Assembly: GCF_011947265.1 (NCBI RefSeq)
Contig: NZ_JAATHD010000014.1
Coordinates: forward strand, 1-64,000
Source: Paenibacillus sp. HB172176
Lineage (GTDB): Bacteria > Bacillota > Bacilli > Paenibacillales > Paenibacillaceae
Direction of reading: 5' to 3'
Length of the DNA: 64,000 bases
The translations under genes and the position numbers were made by a program. Below the pieces are notes generated by a model. The model was not told where the DNA came from, did no database searches, and worked only from the letters and a program-made list of their open reading frames with translations. Positions 8,112 to 17,188 of the stretch are shown here, piece after piece. The stretch's first letter is position 1. The number at the start of each line of letters is the position of its first letter.

Positions 8112-8123
8112 GCACTTCCCTCC

Positions 8124-9116
8124 TTACACTTCAATTTTAGGTTTCGACAACACCAGTGAAGTAGCGAGACCTGCGAATACACACGCAATACAGAGCACTA
8201 ATCCCTGAAAGACCGATGAATCGTTCCACAGCATCTTCAGTACCGCACCGTCAAACAGGTTATTCATGAAAAATATAATTCCAGGAACGATAATTAAAGG
8301 GAAGAAACCCATAATGATCGATTCCATATACTCCGTTTTCTCGCCCTCCACGATTTGCTTGCCTTCCGTCATATCCTCATGCAGCTTAACCAAGGCTCGT
8401 TCAATATTCCTGTTCTGCAGCGCCGCTTTCATAAGCAGAATGCCGAGCTGCCGAGACCAGGTATTCTGGATTTGATAGACGAACAGCTCCACCGCCTCCG
8501 GCATGGCCGTTCGCCCTTCCACCTGCAGCAACGTTACCATGCCGTAGAATGTGCGCTTCATCGGTCCCTCGATCTCTATCGAAAGCTCCGACAACACATG
8601 ATACAAGTTGGCTACATAACCAGGTGTGCGGTATTTCATTAAGAGCAACTCCGTTGCATCGATGAGCGCGTAACTGTTGGCGTTGCGGATCAGTTGCAGT
8701 TGAATCCGCTTGATCGCATAGGGGATGGCCGCTGCGGCAACAGCCATCAGAAGCGCATTAGAACTCCACCAGTTAGACATCTGCCCCTGCGGAAGTTGAC
8801 CTAGACCGCCTACAAGCAGGATAAAATAGGCCATTATAAACAAGCTGCCGCTGAGCGTGAGAAACTGAGCAACGCTTGTCCGTGTAAACTTGGCCGGATG
8901 GCTCGTGGAGCGAAGCAGCAGCTCCAGGTGCGTGAAATGGCTCTCGTATTCATCCACGTTATCCTTGGTCGCTCCTGCAGGAAGATATCCACGTGATCGC
9001 CAGCGTCTCAAGAGCGGGGCGAACACCAGGCCAATCAATTGATAGACTGCAAATGCGTACAGCAAAATGAGCACCATTTTCACCGCCATATCCGGCGAGA
9101 TGTGAAAGGTAACCAT
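8124..9116 (-). CDS. tadB: TadB-like inner-membrane pilus assembly protein
   Basis: 330 residues from the ATG at 9116, which follows AGGAGGAGAAGG. Hydrophobic helices at about 10-35, 95-120, 135-150, 260-280 and 300-320. The central region has the T2SSF pattern (LLMKYRTPGYVANLYHVLSEL, LFVYQIQNTWSRQLGILLMKAALQ). Ten bases separate it from the tadA-like gene. With TadC it should form the membrane platform of a Flp/Tad pilus. An upstream in-frame ATG (9170) overlaps the ATPase gene and is less likely. Confidence 0.7.
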   Translation of the reverse strand: MVTFHISPDMAVKMVLILLYAFAVYQLIGLVFAPLLRRWRSRGYLPAGATKDNVDEYESHFTHLELLLRSTSHPAKFTRTSVAQFLTLSGSLFIMAYFILLVGGLGQLPQGQMSNWWSSNALLMAVAAAAIPYAIKRIQLQLIRNANSYALIDATELLLMKYRTPGYVANLYHVLSELSIEIEGPMKRTFYGMVTLLQVEGRTAMPEAVELFVYQIQNTWSRQLGILLMKAALQNRNIERALVKLHEDMTEGKQIVEGEKTEYMESIIMGFFPLIIVPGIIFFMNNLFDGAVLKMLWNDSSVFQGLVLCIACVFAGLATSLVLSKPKIEV

Positions 9117-9126
9117 CCTTCTCCTC

Positions 9127-10611
9127 CTATCCCCGTGAAGCACCCATGTGGGATAAGGCGACTTCCACATGGGGCCCTGTCATCGGCTTTGCTGCCGCCA
9201 GCTTCTCCAGCGACTTCATCACGACATCTGCGTAATCCGGAGCCGTACGCCGCAGCTTCTCTAGCGTTCGCTCGCTCAGCGATGCCTGGTAACGCCATGC
9301 TCCGGCAGCCGGTTCCCATCGAGCCAAATCATGTACGCTAACCTCTAACGAAATGGGATCCAATCGAATCTCGCAGATTTTATCCAAACGCTTGGCTCCG
9401 CCAGGCAGCTCTCGCATCACATAGACGATATCCAGATTCTCAGCCACTCGAATGAGCTCCTCCTCATAGCTTCGAGAGGGGTAGCGCTGGAGAATCAAAC
9501 GAGCAATCTGCCCTGGCATATTGCGAGCCTGGTCCGTATGATACGTCGTCATCGATCCACCCTCACCGCGCTCGGAGGCGAGCAGATAGATCTCCGCTTC
9601 AAGACTTCGCAGCTCGGAGACTACGCAGAAATGATAGTCCGACCGCAACACCTGATCGAAGATTTCCTCATAATCAGCATCCGTACGGGCAATCATTTCA
9701 ATGATTTGCCCTTCAGGGATCAACTCCTGCAGACGCAGCTCCGCATGCATGCGCTCAACATTAACGGCTACCTGATCTTCACGATAGCGGATCCCGAATA
9801 ATGCTTTGAGCAGTGTGGATTTGCCGCTGCGCACTTTGCCCAATACCGCGATGTTCGTCATGGCCTTAGACAAGCCATGGACAATCGGCACCATCTCCTC
9901 CGGCATCGTGCCGTTGCGTGCTAATTGTTCGAGTGTCGGGCGCGGCATCGTATAATTCCGGAACACAATGACCGGCAAGCGGACGCGTGGCGGAATCATG
10001 ATCATGACCCGCGAGCCGTCAGCCATATCAATCTCCAGCTTCGGATTATACTTGCTAATATTGGCGAATTCGTCCTTCAGCTTCAGCTTCTCAATAATGA
10101 TTTCCTCCACATGCTTTGCATCCTTATAGCCAAACGGCTGTAAGGCCCGCTCGCCCGGAATGTCGAAGAACACATGCCGGCCAATAATCCGCGCAGATTG
10201 CGACTCGGCAAACCTCGGATGCTTCCACCAGCATGAGATAACCCCAAGTCCAAATGTTTCTTGGAACAATCCTTCCACCAGCGAATCATAGGGAGCTGGC
10301 GCTTCCACATCCAGCCGTTGACGGCGTATACAGGTTTCAATCTCATCCTTGAACAGTTGGACGGCTGCGGGCGATCCGAGCACGGCCTCATGCTGCAAAT
10401 GCTGCCACTTCTGCATCTCCTCCTCTGTCCGTTTCTCATTCAACTCGCGGAAGTGAGTCTTGATCGCGAGGCATGCATCTTGAAACGAGAGTAATCGTTT
10501 GATCGTTTTCTTTGATCCTGGCTGCTGCGCCGATGTTTTTGCGAGATGCGAAGAAGGTTGCTTGAGCGTCGTCACTTGAAAGTCTGTATCCAGCCATTTT
10601 GCCGCACTCAT
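9127..10611 (-). CDS. tadA: CpaF/TadA-type secretion ATPase
   Basis: 494 residues from the ATG at 10611 (another at 10644). Walker A GKVRSGKST lies at 258-266, preceded by the CpaF-type N-terminal domain and followed by the Asp box and Walker B region (SDYHFCVVSELRSLEAEIYLLASERGEGG) and a His-box-like TTYHTD. This family powers Tad pilus extension and is related to VirB11/GspE. The canonical Walker B glutamate context is altered (VVSELRS), which is also seen in divergent homologs. It sits between tadZ-like and tadB-like genes, the usual order. Confidence 0.85.
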   Translation of the reverse strand: MSAAKWLDTDFQVTTLKQPSSHLAKTSAQQPGSKKTIKRLLSFQDACLAIKTHFRELNEKRTEEEMQKWQHLQHEAVLGSPAAVQLFKDEIETCIRRQRLDVEAPAPYDSLVEGLFQETFGLGVISCWWKHPRFAESQSARIIGRHVFFDIPGERALQPFGYKDAKHVEEIIIEKLKLKDEFANISKYNPKLEIDMADGSRVMIMIPPRVRLPVIVFRNYTMPRPTLEQLARNGTMPEEMVPIVHGLSKAMTNIAVLGKVRSGKSTLLKALFGIRYREDQVAVNVERMHAELRLQELIPEGQIIEMIARTDADYEEIFDQVLRSDYHFCVVSELRSLEAEIYLLASERGEGGSMTTYHTDQARNMPGQIARLILQRYPSRSYEEELIRVAENLDIVYVMRELPGGAKRLDKICEIRLDPISLEVSVHDLARWEPAAGAWRYQASLSERTLEKLRRTAPDYADVVMKSLEKLAAAKPMTGPHVEVALSHMGASRG

Positions 10612-10703
10612 GCCCTCACCGCCTTGTGAAACCAGTTTTTCCATTTGGGCGGCTGCTGCTCCGTCATCGCAAGTCCGAATCGTTGCTGAAGCAGCCTCGC
10701 CAG

Positions 10704-11762
10704 TTACTGCAGTTGCCGAGCATATTTTTCGGAGCCCGCATGTGTCAGCAGCCTTCGCTCCACCTCGCATTGCCATCCTCCCTCTACTTGAGGCAGCCAG
10801 CCAATGGACGCAAGCTTCATGTGATCGGCAATCTCTTTCACTTCACCGGCATGATGCGCCCGATTAAGGAGCAACAAATACGAGACATCCGGGGCAATCA
10901 ACTGTAGCACTTCTCGCTGCCGCTGCCACTGCGCAAGCGCGGATGGTTGAGAGGTGGTCAGCACCATCCGCATATCCGCCATCATCACCGCCTCCAGGCA
11001 CAGGTTATTATCGACAGACGCACCTGCATCCACGATCACCACATCGAAAGCTTGCTTCGCACAGGCGAGCAGATGTGCGGTAGCTTCTGTCGGGTAGCGA
11101 TATTTTTTGGTCAGATCCGCATTCCCCGCCAGATACCAGAACCCCGACTCCTGTCGATGCATATGCCGCAGCAGCTCATCCGCGCTTAGCACCTCGACTT
11201 GCGTATGCAATTCGTTCAAATAACTGCCCTTGTAGGGCATAAACGCATCGCCAGGCGAGCAGCAGTTGAAGCCAATGACGCCAATTTTCGTCTGATCACT
11301 GGCGGTAGCCAGTTGTTCCGCCAGCGCGAGCGCCGTGGCCGTTACTCCGGTTTGTCCAAGTGTCCCGAGCATGGTGATCACTTTCCCGCCATCATCCACA
11401 GGTACTTGTTTCAAATAACGCTTGCCGATCTCCACGGCGATTTGTTCAGCGGTGCGTTTGGGCGGCAGCACCGCTATACCTGCTCGCTTGCCGATCAACT
11501 CCACATCGGCAAACGCCGCAGCGTCTGCCTGATAACTCGCCAGATAGACCAACTCCATCTTTCCGGCATACGGCTGCACCCATGCCTCGACATCATGCGC
11601 CGGCACCTCCCGATCTGAGATGATCAGCAGCTCGCATGTGCTTAACAAGTGATCATGCTCATCCCTCTGATCAGCACGCAAAGCATAGACCGCCTTCACC
11701 CCCATGAGCGATTGCAGATGCTCGCGAAGCTGATTGTCACGCCCAATAAAACCGATATGCAT
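10704..11762 (-). CDS. tadZ: TadZ/CpaE-like MinD-family protein
   Basis: 352 residues: a receiver-like N-terminal domain (about 1-110, IGFIGRDNQL, ELLIISDREVP) followed by a MinD/ParA fold. The P-loop is degenerate: MLGTLGQTGVTATALALAE at about 130 lacks the signature lysine of deviant Walker A motifs, as is often the case in TadZ. Other MinD motifs are present (DVVIVDAGASVDNNLCLE). TadZ proteins localise Tad machinery. A second TadZ-like gene (25481) precedes the secretion operon of the same element. Confidence 0.75.
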   Translation of the reverse strand: MHIGFIGRDNQLREHLQSLMGVKAVYALRADQRDEHDHLLSTCELLIISDREVPAHDVEAWVQPYAGKMELVYLASYQADAAAFADVELIGKRAGIAVLPPKRTAEQIAVEIGKRYLKQVPVDDGGKVITMLGTLGQTGVTATALALAEQLATASDQTKIGVIGFNCCSPGDAFMPYKGSYLNELHTQVEVLSADELLRHMHRQESGFWYLAGNADLTKKYRYPTEATAHLLACAKQAFDVVIVDAGASVDNNLCLEAVMMADMRMVLTTSQPSALAQWQRQREVLQLIAPDVSYLLLLNRAHHAGEVKEIADHMKLASIGWLPQVEGGWQCEVERRLLTHAGSEKYARQLQ

Positions 11763-11773
11763 TGTTACGCCTC

Positions 11774-12499
11774 CTAACCTCCATAACCGATCATAAATTG
11801 ATAACCCTGATCAACCAGTGATGACAGCTCCTTCAGCTGCTCATCGTTCAGTTGCAGTTCTAACCGGCGTCCACGAACCGTTGCCGTATCCCGGATGTTG
11901 GGATTGGATCCCTCTGTGATCGCGCTGCGCACTTCATTAACGCCAGCATCTTTGTAATACGCGATGACCACATCTTCCATCACCTTGCTTATGGGTGGAG
12001 GAGATAAAGTCGCAGAATCCAGTTCTGTATCCGTCCCTGTTTCCGGATTCACAGCCGCGTTCGCTCCTTCCGCCGTTTGCACCGCATAGATCGTGATTGC
12101 ATCCAAACGGCGCAAGCTGCCGGGCACGGACAGTATCCATTTGTCCGGTATTTCGACAATGTGCATATCCGGTGATTTCAGCAGCGATTGCTTGTCCACC
12201 CGATTCATGGTGAACTGATCACCGGTCTCGATCAGTTGCAACGCTTCCTGACCTATGAGCGCCGGAAGCTGATCAGGCGACAATGCGCCAGGAATGATCA
12301 GCTCTTTTTTCATTTCTACAATCGCTAAATCGGCATCTTCAATGGTCTCATGCGGCATGATTTGTCTGGACGCCGTTACCACTTGTGCTGTATCCCATGC
12401 GGTGGACCAACGCGTGTCGAGCAGATACAGCGCTGCGAGCGTCGCGATGATCAGGGCGGCATACAGCACAATGCGATTCATTTTCTTCCAAATGTTCAT
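11774..12499 (-). CDS. cpaB: CpaB/RcpC-like SAF-domain pilus assembly protein
   Basis: 241 residues from the ATG at 12499 (AAGGAGAGAAGTG upstream). N-terminal membrane helix (IVLYAALIIATLAALYLL), then a SAF-type beta-clip domain beginning VVTASRQIMPHETIEDADLA. CpaB/RcpC proteins lie on the outside of the membrane and stabilise the Tad secretion channel. First of the six core tad genes; a strong hairpin lies between it and the upstream gene. Confidence 0.7.
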   Translation of the reverse strand: MNIWKKMNRIVLYAALIIATLAALYLLDTRWSTAWDTAQVVTASRQIMPHETIEDADLAIVEMKKELIIPGALSPDQLPALIGQEALQLIETGDQFTMNRVDKQSLLKSPDMHIVEIPDKWILSVPGSLRRLDAITIYAVQTAEGANAAVNPETGTDTELDSATLSPPPISKVMEDVVIAYYKDAGVNEVRSAITEGSNPNIRDTATVRGRRLELQLNDEQLKELSSLVDQGYQFMIGYGG

Positions 12500-12513
12500 C
12501 ACTTCTCTCCTTC

Positions 12514-12542
12514 TGGCAAGCCGCCGATCAGGCGGCTTGCCA
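12514..12542 (-). promoter_or_regulatory. Strong hairpin just upstream of the cpaB-like SD
   Basis: TGGCAAGCCGCC and GGCGGCTTGCCA form a perfect 12-bp stem with a 5-nt loop. In the direction of the operon it has no U-run, so it is not an efficient terminator; it is only a few bases from the AAGGAG of the cpaB-like gene. An mRNA-processing or 5'-protecting role that sets the level of the pilus genes is plausible. Confidence 0.5.
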
Positions 12543-12575
12543 TTTTATATTCGTGATCAGATAGCGATTACGTGA

Positions 12576-12764
12576 TCAGTCCGAATCGCAGCCATCGCAA
12601 ATGTCTCTGTCTCCGCTATAATCATCTACATGCACATAGCTACCGCAATGGCAGCACCACCGGAAATAGTTCGACCAATCATCCCGATTGTCCGATCCCA
12701 CATTCTTTTTCATCCACACTTCAACTTCTTCTTCCATGTACTTCAAAATCTTGATTTTGCTCAT
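12576..12764 (-). CDS. Small zinc-finger-like protein
   Basis: 62 residues. The C-terminal half has paired cysteines (RWCCHCGSYVHVDDY, then RDICDGCDSD), consistent with a zinc ribbon. The N-terminal half is a charged helix (KILKYMEEEVEVWMKKN). The SD GGAGGG is eight bases upstream. It overlaps the 3' end of the HTH gene before it by 44 nt in another frame. Not recognised beyond that; may be a regulatory partner of the HTH protein. Confidence 0.5.
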   Translation of the reverse strand: MSKIKILKYMEEEVEVWMKKNVGSDNRDDWSNYFRWCCHCGSYVHVDDYSGDRDICDGCDSD

Positions 12765-13173
12765 GCCCTTTTCCCTCCTTTACAGCCTTCCATCGCTGGT
12801 AGGCCGTTCTCAGCTCCATAACGGCCACTTCCGCGCCTGACCAATAGATACGATCAGCCAAGCCTTCCAGCAGCTCTTCAAACTGTTTGTCGGCAGACAA
12901 CGTATCTTCCGTTCCCTGTTCGATCTGCCCCTGATCAGCTTGAATCTGAACGGCTGCCTTACAGGCTTCCTCTAGCGTCGTGCCTGTACCTGGACTTGCC
13001 ATCTGCTCCTTTACGAGTTGCAATACAACAGCATCCCTTTGTCCAAAGACTCTTCGGTTCTGCTCGCGGCCAAAGATATAGCCTGCATCTTCGAGCGCCT
13101 TGCACCAACGACGCATGGAGCTCTCCGGCATTCCAAGCTCAGCCGCGAGCTCCCTTGGTTTGAGCTTGCTCAT
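12721..13173 (-). CDS. MerR-type HTH protein
   Basis: 150 residues. Residues 1-65 match a MerR-like winged helix (LKPRELAAELGMPESSMRRW, then RRVFGQRDAVVLQLVKEQM). The rest is acidic and helical with no effector domain visible. The ATG overlaps the stop of the preceding gene (ATGA). It is at the head of the Tad operon behind direct repeat copy B, so it is a reasonable candidate for a regulator or partition-like DNA-binding factor of the element. Confidence 0.6.
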   Translation of the reverse strand: MSKLKPRELAAELGMPESSMRRWCKALEDAGYIFGREQNRRVFGQRDAVVLQLVKEQMASPGTGTTLEEACKAAVQIQADQGQIEQGTEDTLSADKQFEELLEGLADRIYWSGAEVAVMELRTAYQRWKAVKEGKGHEQNQDFEVHGRRS

Positions 13174-13367
13174 GACCAGTCTTTGGCGTATTCGGCGTGA
13201 GTCTCACGACAGGACTTTTCAAACTCCGACTGATCGGACAGATTATACTGCGTGAAACAGTCCACATTTACACCAGTACGAGCATTGAAAATGTTGATGA
13301 TGTTGGAGCCTTCCTGTTTTTCAAAGCGAAAATTGCCAATGGTGTAAATCAATTGCGGTTTACCCAT
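13170..13367 (-). CDS. Small protein heading the Tad operon
   Basis: 65 residues, SD GAGGAGGAG. Contents: a beta-rich start (QLIYTIGNFRFEKQEG) and a polar tail. Not recognised. It is the first gene after the promoter region with direct repeat copy B. Confidence 0.45.
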   Translation of the reverse strand: MGKPQLIYTIGNFRFEKQEGSNIINIFNARTGVNVDCFTQYNLSDQSEFEKSCRETHAEYAKDWS

Positions 13368-13475
13368 CGCTTTCTCCTCCTCTCTTCACTTCATGTCCAT
13401 CAGAAAAGGCCACCCGCAGTTGGATGACCTTCTCAAAAATGGCTATGGTATAAGAGTAAGACAATTGGACAAGTG

Positions 13476-13500
13476 AATCGTATGAAAAAAGTATGATATT
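13476..13500 (-). promoter_or_regulatory. Direct repeat copy B upstream of the Tad operon
   Basis: TCGTATGAAAAAAGTATGAT followed by ATT: the hexamer GTATGA at 13480 and 13491, period 11 bp, nearly identical to copies at 2753 and 26588. On the minus strand it is followed by TTGTCC, about 16 bp and TACCAT, a poor -10, before the operon. Confidence 0.55.
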
Positions 13501-13617
13501 TTTTCTAGTACTCGCTTTTCTAGTACTCTCTGTTTGATGAGAAACACTAGTAATCATGCGGCTTCTCAAAGATAGAGCCATTCTCCTTGCTCAGTACTAG
13601 AAACGCAGTACTAGAAA
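13501..13617. repeat. Paired TTTCTAGTACT repeats forming a large inverted repeat at the ftsK-like 3' end
   Basis: TTTTCTAGTACTC occurs at 13501 and 13516 (period 15). The reverse form CAGTACTAGAAA occurs at 13592 and 13606 (period 14). The last copy contains the TAG stop codon of the ftsK-like gene (13611-13613). The two pairs are inverted relative to each other with about 63 bp between them, so the region can be a protein-binding array or a cruciform of about 26-bp arms. See findings for a transfer-locus interpretation. Confidence 0.75.
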
Positions 13618-15788
13618 TCTTCGTTTTCGCATTGTTCTAAAAAGGACTCTATCTTCTCATCGTCCCATGCTATTTTGTAACCGGCCTTTGTACTTGTCGG
13701 AGGTAGTAGAAAACCTTCTTGTACAAGGGAACGCATGAGTTCCAAAACCGTCTCACGCTGAATCCCCAGCGCTTCTCTTAAGTCAACGGAGCGTGTGGTT
13801 CTGTTTTGACAAATGTATAACCGAAGTTCAGTGAGCAGATCCTCTTCGGTTCGTTCCTGTTTCTGCTGAAGCAGCGGCCTCCACTTGCTCTCCGGATCAT
13901 ACGCGCCTATGATACCTTCGGCCATCATCCGCTCGGCTAATTCTGCAGCTGCACCAAACCCAATTCGAAGTTCTCTCTGAATCGAAGAAACTTTGAAGCC
14001 ACCCTCTTCTCTAACAAGCTCCAGTGCCTGCAGATAAGGATCAGACTGTTTTGTTGCTGCAGAAGCTCCATAATCTTCTTCCGGCTCCCACTCTACTTTG
14101 GAAGGCAGTTCTGTATTCACTACCTCATCTTGAACGTTCGCTTGCGCAACCCCCACAGTCATATCTGCAACTTCCTCTTGCTCTTCCATCCAGCTCGGAT
14201 CCGGATTAACCTGGCGCGTCTGATCACGCGCTGACCAATAGGCGATCAGTTGCTCAATAAACGCGGTGTCCTCCCCATCAATCACGCTAATCGCCGCCGA
14301 CTGAAATCGCTGCAAATCCCCGCCTTGCACCGTGCAGACGCCATCTCCAAAGCCAAGCAGCTTCGGCGCTCCACGGTCGAGCACCGTCATATAGTCCTTG
14401 GTGCTCGGCAGCTTAAACGTCACCCTTGACGGCAAATTGCTCTTGATCGTGCCGGTGACCACATTGACGCTTGGGCGCTGTGTACCCAAGATGAGATGAA
14501 TCCCTGCTGCCCTCGCCATTTGGGTAATCCGCTGCACCGCGTGTTCGATCACATCTCCGGCGACCAACATCAGATCCGCATACTCATCAATGACAATGAC
14601 AATACTCGGCAACGGTTGCTCCGGATGCTTGGCATTATAGCTCGCGAGATTACGCGTCCCGGTATCGGCAAATCGTTCATACCGCTGCTCCATCTCGACT
14701 ATGACCTTCTCGATCATCTGCACCGCTCGTTTCATATCGGTCACCGGCGGCGCGATCAGATGCGGCAATCCCTTATAGATGCCAAATTCCACCTGTTTGG
14801 GATCAATGAGCAGCAATTGAATCTGTGCCGGTGAGCGAACACTAAGCAAGGATGTGAGCAGCGTATTGACGAAAACCGATTTCCCCGATCCGGTCGCCCC
14901 ACACACCAGCAAATGCGGCATCTTCACCAAATCATAGAGCATGGGGTTGCCTCGCATATCCTTACCGAAAATCATGGGCAAGGTGGCTTTCTCCGCAAAG
15001 GTGAGCAACTGGGCCGCAATATCGCGCAAATAGACAAACGCCCGGTCGGCCTGATCATGCGGAATGACAAAGGACGCCGCGCTCTTGAAGGCTTTGGCGG
15101 CGGTAATATCAAAACCTTGCTGCGGTCCCAGGTGATTGGCAATGTCCTCCTTCTTGGCCGCGAGCTTGCTTAGCTGTACCTTCGGCGGCAGTTGGAATGA
15201 AACAATCTGCAGGACAGGACCGGCTTCCACCTTCAGCACCTGTACCTCTTCCTCCACCGAAAATTCCGCCAGCTGCAGGGCCGTCGAAATCGCCGCACCT
15301 GCTGTCTCCATGGTCATCTCGGCGCGTGGCCTTGGATTGGGATTGACCGGCAACTCAGTGAGCGGCGGCGTGAGCGCTTGATCATAACCTTGCTCCTCGG
15401 GCGTGAGCGTGTGGCGCTCACCGCTCATGCTCGCCTGCTGCAGGGCCGTCACTTCTACCCGATCGCTGGTGTCGCCGCTCACCGGTGTGATCATCGTTTG
15501 TCTCGGATGATCACGGACCGCTCGCCAATTGCGCCATCTGACCAGCAAGGCAGCGCGATGCTGCCAAAGCCGCAGGATCGACCAGGGCAGCGCCGATAGC
15601 AGCAGCCACGACCCTACAATTTGCGGCAGGTATAGCCTCGCCTTCTCTTTCATCAGTGGCGGCGAATCCGGCATGACCAGGAAGATGACGCACACCCCGG
15701 CCGCAAGCAAACATAGTCGCGTCACAAACTGCCAGTAGTTCTTGGGCAATTGATTCTCCTCGGATTTATCCCTCTGCTGCTCGCTCAT
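13611..15788 (-). CDS. FtsK/SpoIIIE-type DNA translocase with gamma-like domain
   Basis: 725 residues. Two N-terminal membrane helices (about 22-40 and 58-75), a linker, then the FtsK motor: Walker A CGATGSGKS at 297-304, the family motif LLIDPKQVEF, Walker B VIVIDEYADLM near 398-406, and GTQRPSVNVVTGTIKSN. Residues about 592-655 resemble the FtsK gamma winged helix (LQALELVREEGGFKVSSIQR, RIGFGAAAELAERM), which reads short DNA sequences in chromosomal FtsK and in TraB of Streptomyces plasmids. A second winged-helix-like segment follows (665-715). It overlaps the next upstream gene by ATGA and ends the secretion operon. Coupling protein or dsDNA pump of the element. Confidence 0.9.
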   Translation of the reverse strand: MSEQQRDKSEENQLPKNYWQFVTRLCLLAAGVCVIFLVMPDSPPLMKEKARLYLPQIVGSWLLLSALPWSILRLWQHRAALLVRWRNWRAVRDHPRQTMITPVSGDTSDRVEVTALQQASMSGERHTLTPEEQGYDQALTPPLTELPVNPNPRPRAEMTMETAGAAISTALQLAEFSVEEEVQVLKVEAGPVLQIVSFQLPPKVQLSKLAAKKEDIANHLGPQQGFDITAAKAFKSAASFVIPHDQADRAFVYLRDIAAQLLTFAEKATLPMIFGKDMRGNPMLYDLVKMPHLLVCGATGSGKSVFVNTLLTSLLSVRSPAQIQLLLIDPKQVEFGIYKGLPHLIAPPVTDMKRAVQMIEKVIVEMEQRYERFADTGTRNLASYNAKHPEQPLPSIVIVIDEYADLMLVAGDVIEHAVQRITQMARAAGIHLILGTQRPSVNVVTGTIKSNLPSRVTFKLPSTKDYMTVLDRGAPKLLGFGDGVCTVQGGDLQRFQSAAISVIDGEDTAFIEQLIAYWSARDQTRQVNPDPSWMEEQEEVADMTVGVAQANVQDEVVNTELPSKVEWEPEEDYGASAATKQSDPYLQALELVREEGGFKVSSIQRELRIGFGAAAELAERMMAEGIIGAYDPESKWRPLLQQKQERTEEDLLTELRLYICQNRTTRSVDLREALGIQRETVLELMRSLVQEGFLLPPTSTKAGYKIAWDDEKIESFLEQCENEDF

Positions 15789-16045
15789 CCAGCATCGCTT
15801 CTTCCGAGCGTCGCGATAAATTCGCGCATGCCGGTCATGATGGAGGTCACACCCGACTGCACAACCGGAAACCAGGCTTTCGCTTCGCCTACGACCAGCT
15901 TAAACGCCGCATCCGCATTATAGATGATCATGATGAGCAGGAACACGCCAAGCGCTTTCCATGCCCATGCCGGAATAACAAACTTTACGAAAAACTTGGG
16001 CAGAACCCAAAACACCAATAAAATAATGAGTACGAAACTCCACAC
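15785..16045 (-). CDS. Small membrane protein of the secretion operon
   Basis: 86 residues with two hydrophobic stretches (FVLIILLVFWVLPKFFVKFV and WKALGVFLLIMIIY) and an amphipathic C-terminus. Four-base overlap with the ftsK-like gene. Not recognised; probably an accessory component of the transfer apparatus by position. Confidence 0.55.
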   Translation of the reverse strand: MWSFVLIILLVFWVLPKFFVKFVIPAWAWKALGVFLLIMIIYNADAAFKLVVGEAKAWFPVVQSGVTSIMTGMREFIATLGRSDAG

Positions 16046-16063
16046 GGTTACTCCTCCTTCGCT

Positions 16064-17185
16064 TCATTCAAGCAGCGCTTTGTAAAACGCCTTTACGCCA
16101 ATCCACCAACCCATATGCTCGGCATAATAGCCATGGGGATTGTCCCGGCTGACCAGCCAATAGATCGGATCCACTGTAGCCGGCCGCGATTGCGATAATT
16201 TAACAATCGTTTTAGCCGCGATCAAGGCCGACTCCTCCGTTGTCAGCTCCGCTCCCTTGCCGCTGCACCAACAACCAAACACATTCCACGGATTGCGAAT
16301 GATTAAATCGGCATGTAATTTATTGCTGGGAACAAAAGATTGCTCTTGACCTGTGATCGCGATCAGAAAGTGGGGATCCACATTTTGCGATTTGCCCGCC
16401 TTGTCGATCATCGCGAGAATCTCAGGATCGGCGAGCGCAGATTTTTTGGCCGTAAGATATTGCATCACCGCCTCCGTTCGCAACGGACGATACGATAGCT
16501 CCAGCGGCATATTCTGCTCCGCGTTTGGCGGCTTCACATAATCCAGCGGATTGACCGCCACGCCTCGCTTGCGGATCTCAAAATGCAAGTGTGGTCCCGT
16601 TGATCGCCCCACCTTCCCTGCGCCAACACGCCCGATTCGTTGGCCTTTCTGCACGGTATCGCCCACACTTACCTCCATGTGGCTGTCCAAATGCCCATAA
16701 ATGGAAACAAGGTCTCCTTCATGCTCAATGCGCACAACTTGTCCATACCCCTCGGCAGCACCGGCGATTACCACAGTACCGGCGGCCGTGGCATAAATCG
16801 GCTGCAGCTCGGTATTCGCGGCACCGTTCGCAATATCGATCCCCTTGTGCGTCTCGGCTCCTTCGCCAATATCCCGTTGACCAAATGTCGAGGTGATTCG
16901 CGTAATCGTTGGCAGCGGCCAGGCATAGGCGCTGCCATCCGTATCGATATAAGCAGGCTCCATCCATCCCCAACTACTAGCGGATGCTTGATACGCCATA
17001 TTTTCTTCCTTTCCGAAAATTAAATAGGGAATGAGTGCCACCACAATAAGCAAGCCCAGAAAGCAGATCAACAACACAATCAGCGCCGTGGACGAACCAA
17101 GCAGCGCTGCCAGGCGGTACAGGCGTCTTGCTCGCTGCACCTTCTGGATAACATCCAGCGACTTCGCGACTACGCCTTCGCTCAT
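16064..17185 (-). CDS. Bifunctional wall hydrolase, M23 peptidase plus lysozyme-like domain (VirB1-type)
   Basis: 373 residues: cytoplasmic N-terminus, one membrane helix (about 30-57), then an M23/LytM endopeptidase domain with its zinc ligands (HKGID at 113-117, HLHFEI at 199-204) and a C-terminal domain like the CwlT/Slt lysozyme fold (LIAITGQEQSFVPSN). Two-domain hydrolases open the wall for conjugation channels in Gram-positive bacteria. The domain order (M23 first) differs from ICEBs1 CwlT, where the muramidase precedes an NlpC/P60 domain. Three bases separate it from virB4. Confidence 0.85.
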   Translation of the reverse strand: MSEGVVAKSLDVIQKVQRARRLYRLAALLGSSTALIVLLICFLGLLIVVALIPYLIFGKEENMAYQASASSWGWMEPAYIDTDGSAYAWPLPTITRITSTFGQRDIGEGAETHKGIDIANGAANTELQPIYATAAGTVVIAGAAEGYGQVVRIEHEGDLVSIYGHLDSHMEVSVGDTVQKGQRIGRVGAGKVGRSTGPHLHFEIRKRGVAVNPLDYVKPPNAEQNMPLELSYRPLRTEAVMQYLTAKKSALADPEILAMIDKAGKSQNVDPHFLIAITGQEQSFVPSNKLHADLIIRNPWNVFGCWCSGKGAELTTEESALIAAKTIVKLSQSRPATVDPIYWLVSRDNPHGYYAEHMGWWIGVKAFYKALLE

Positions 17186-17188
17186 CGC

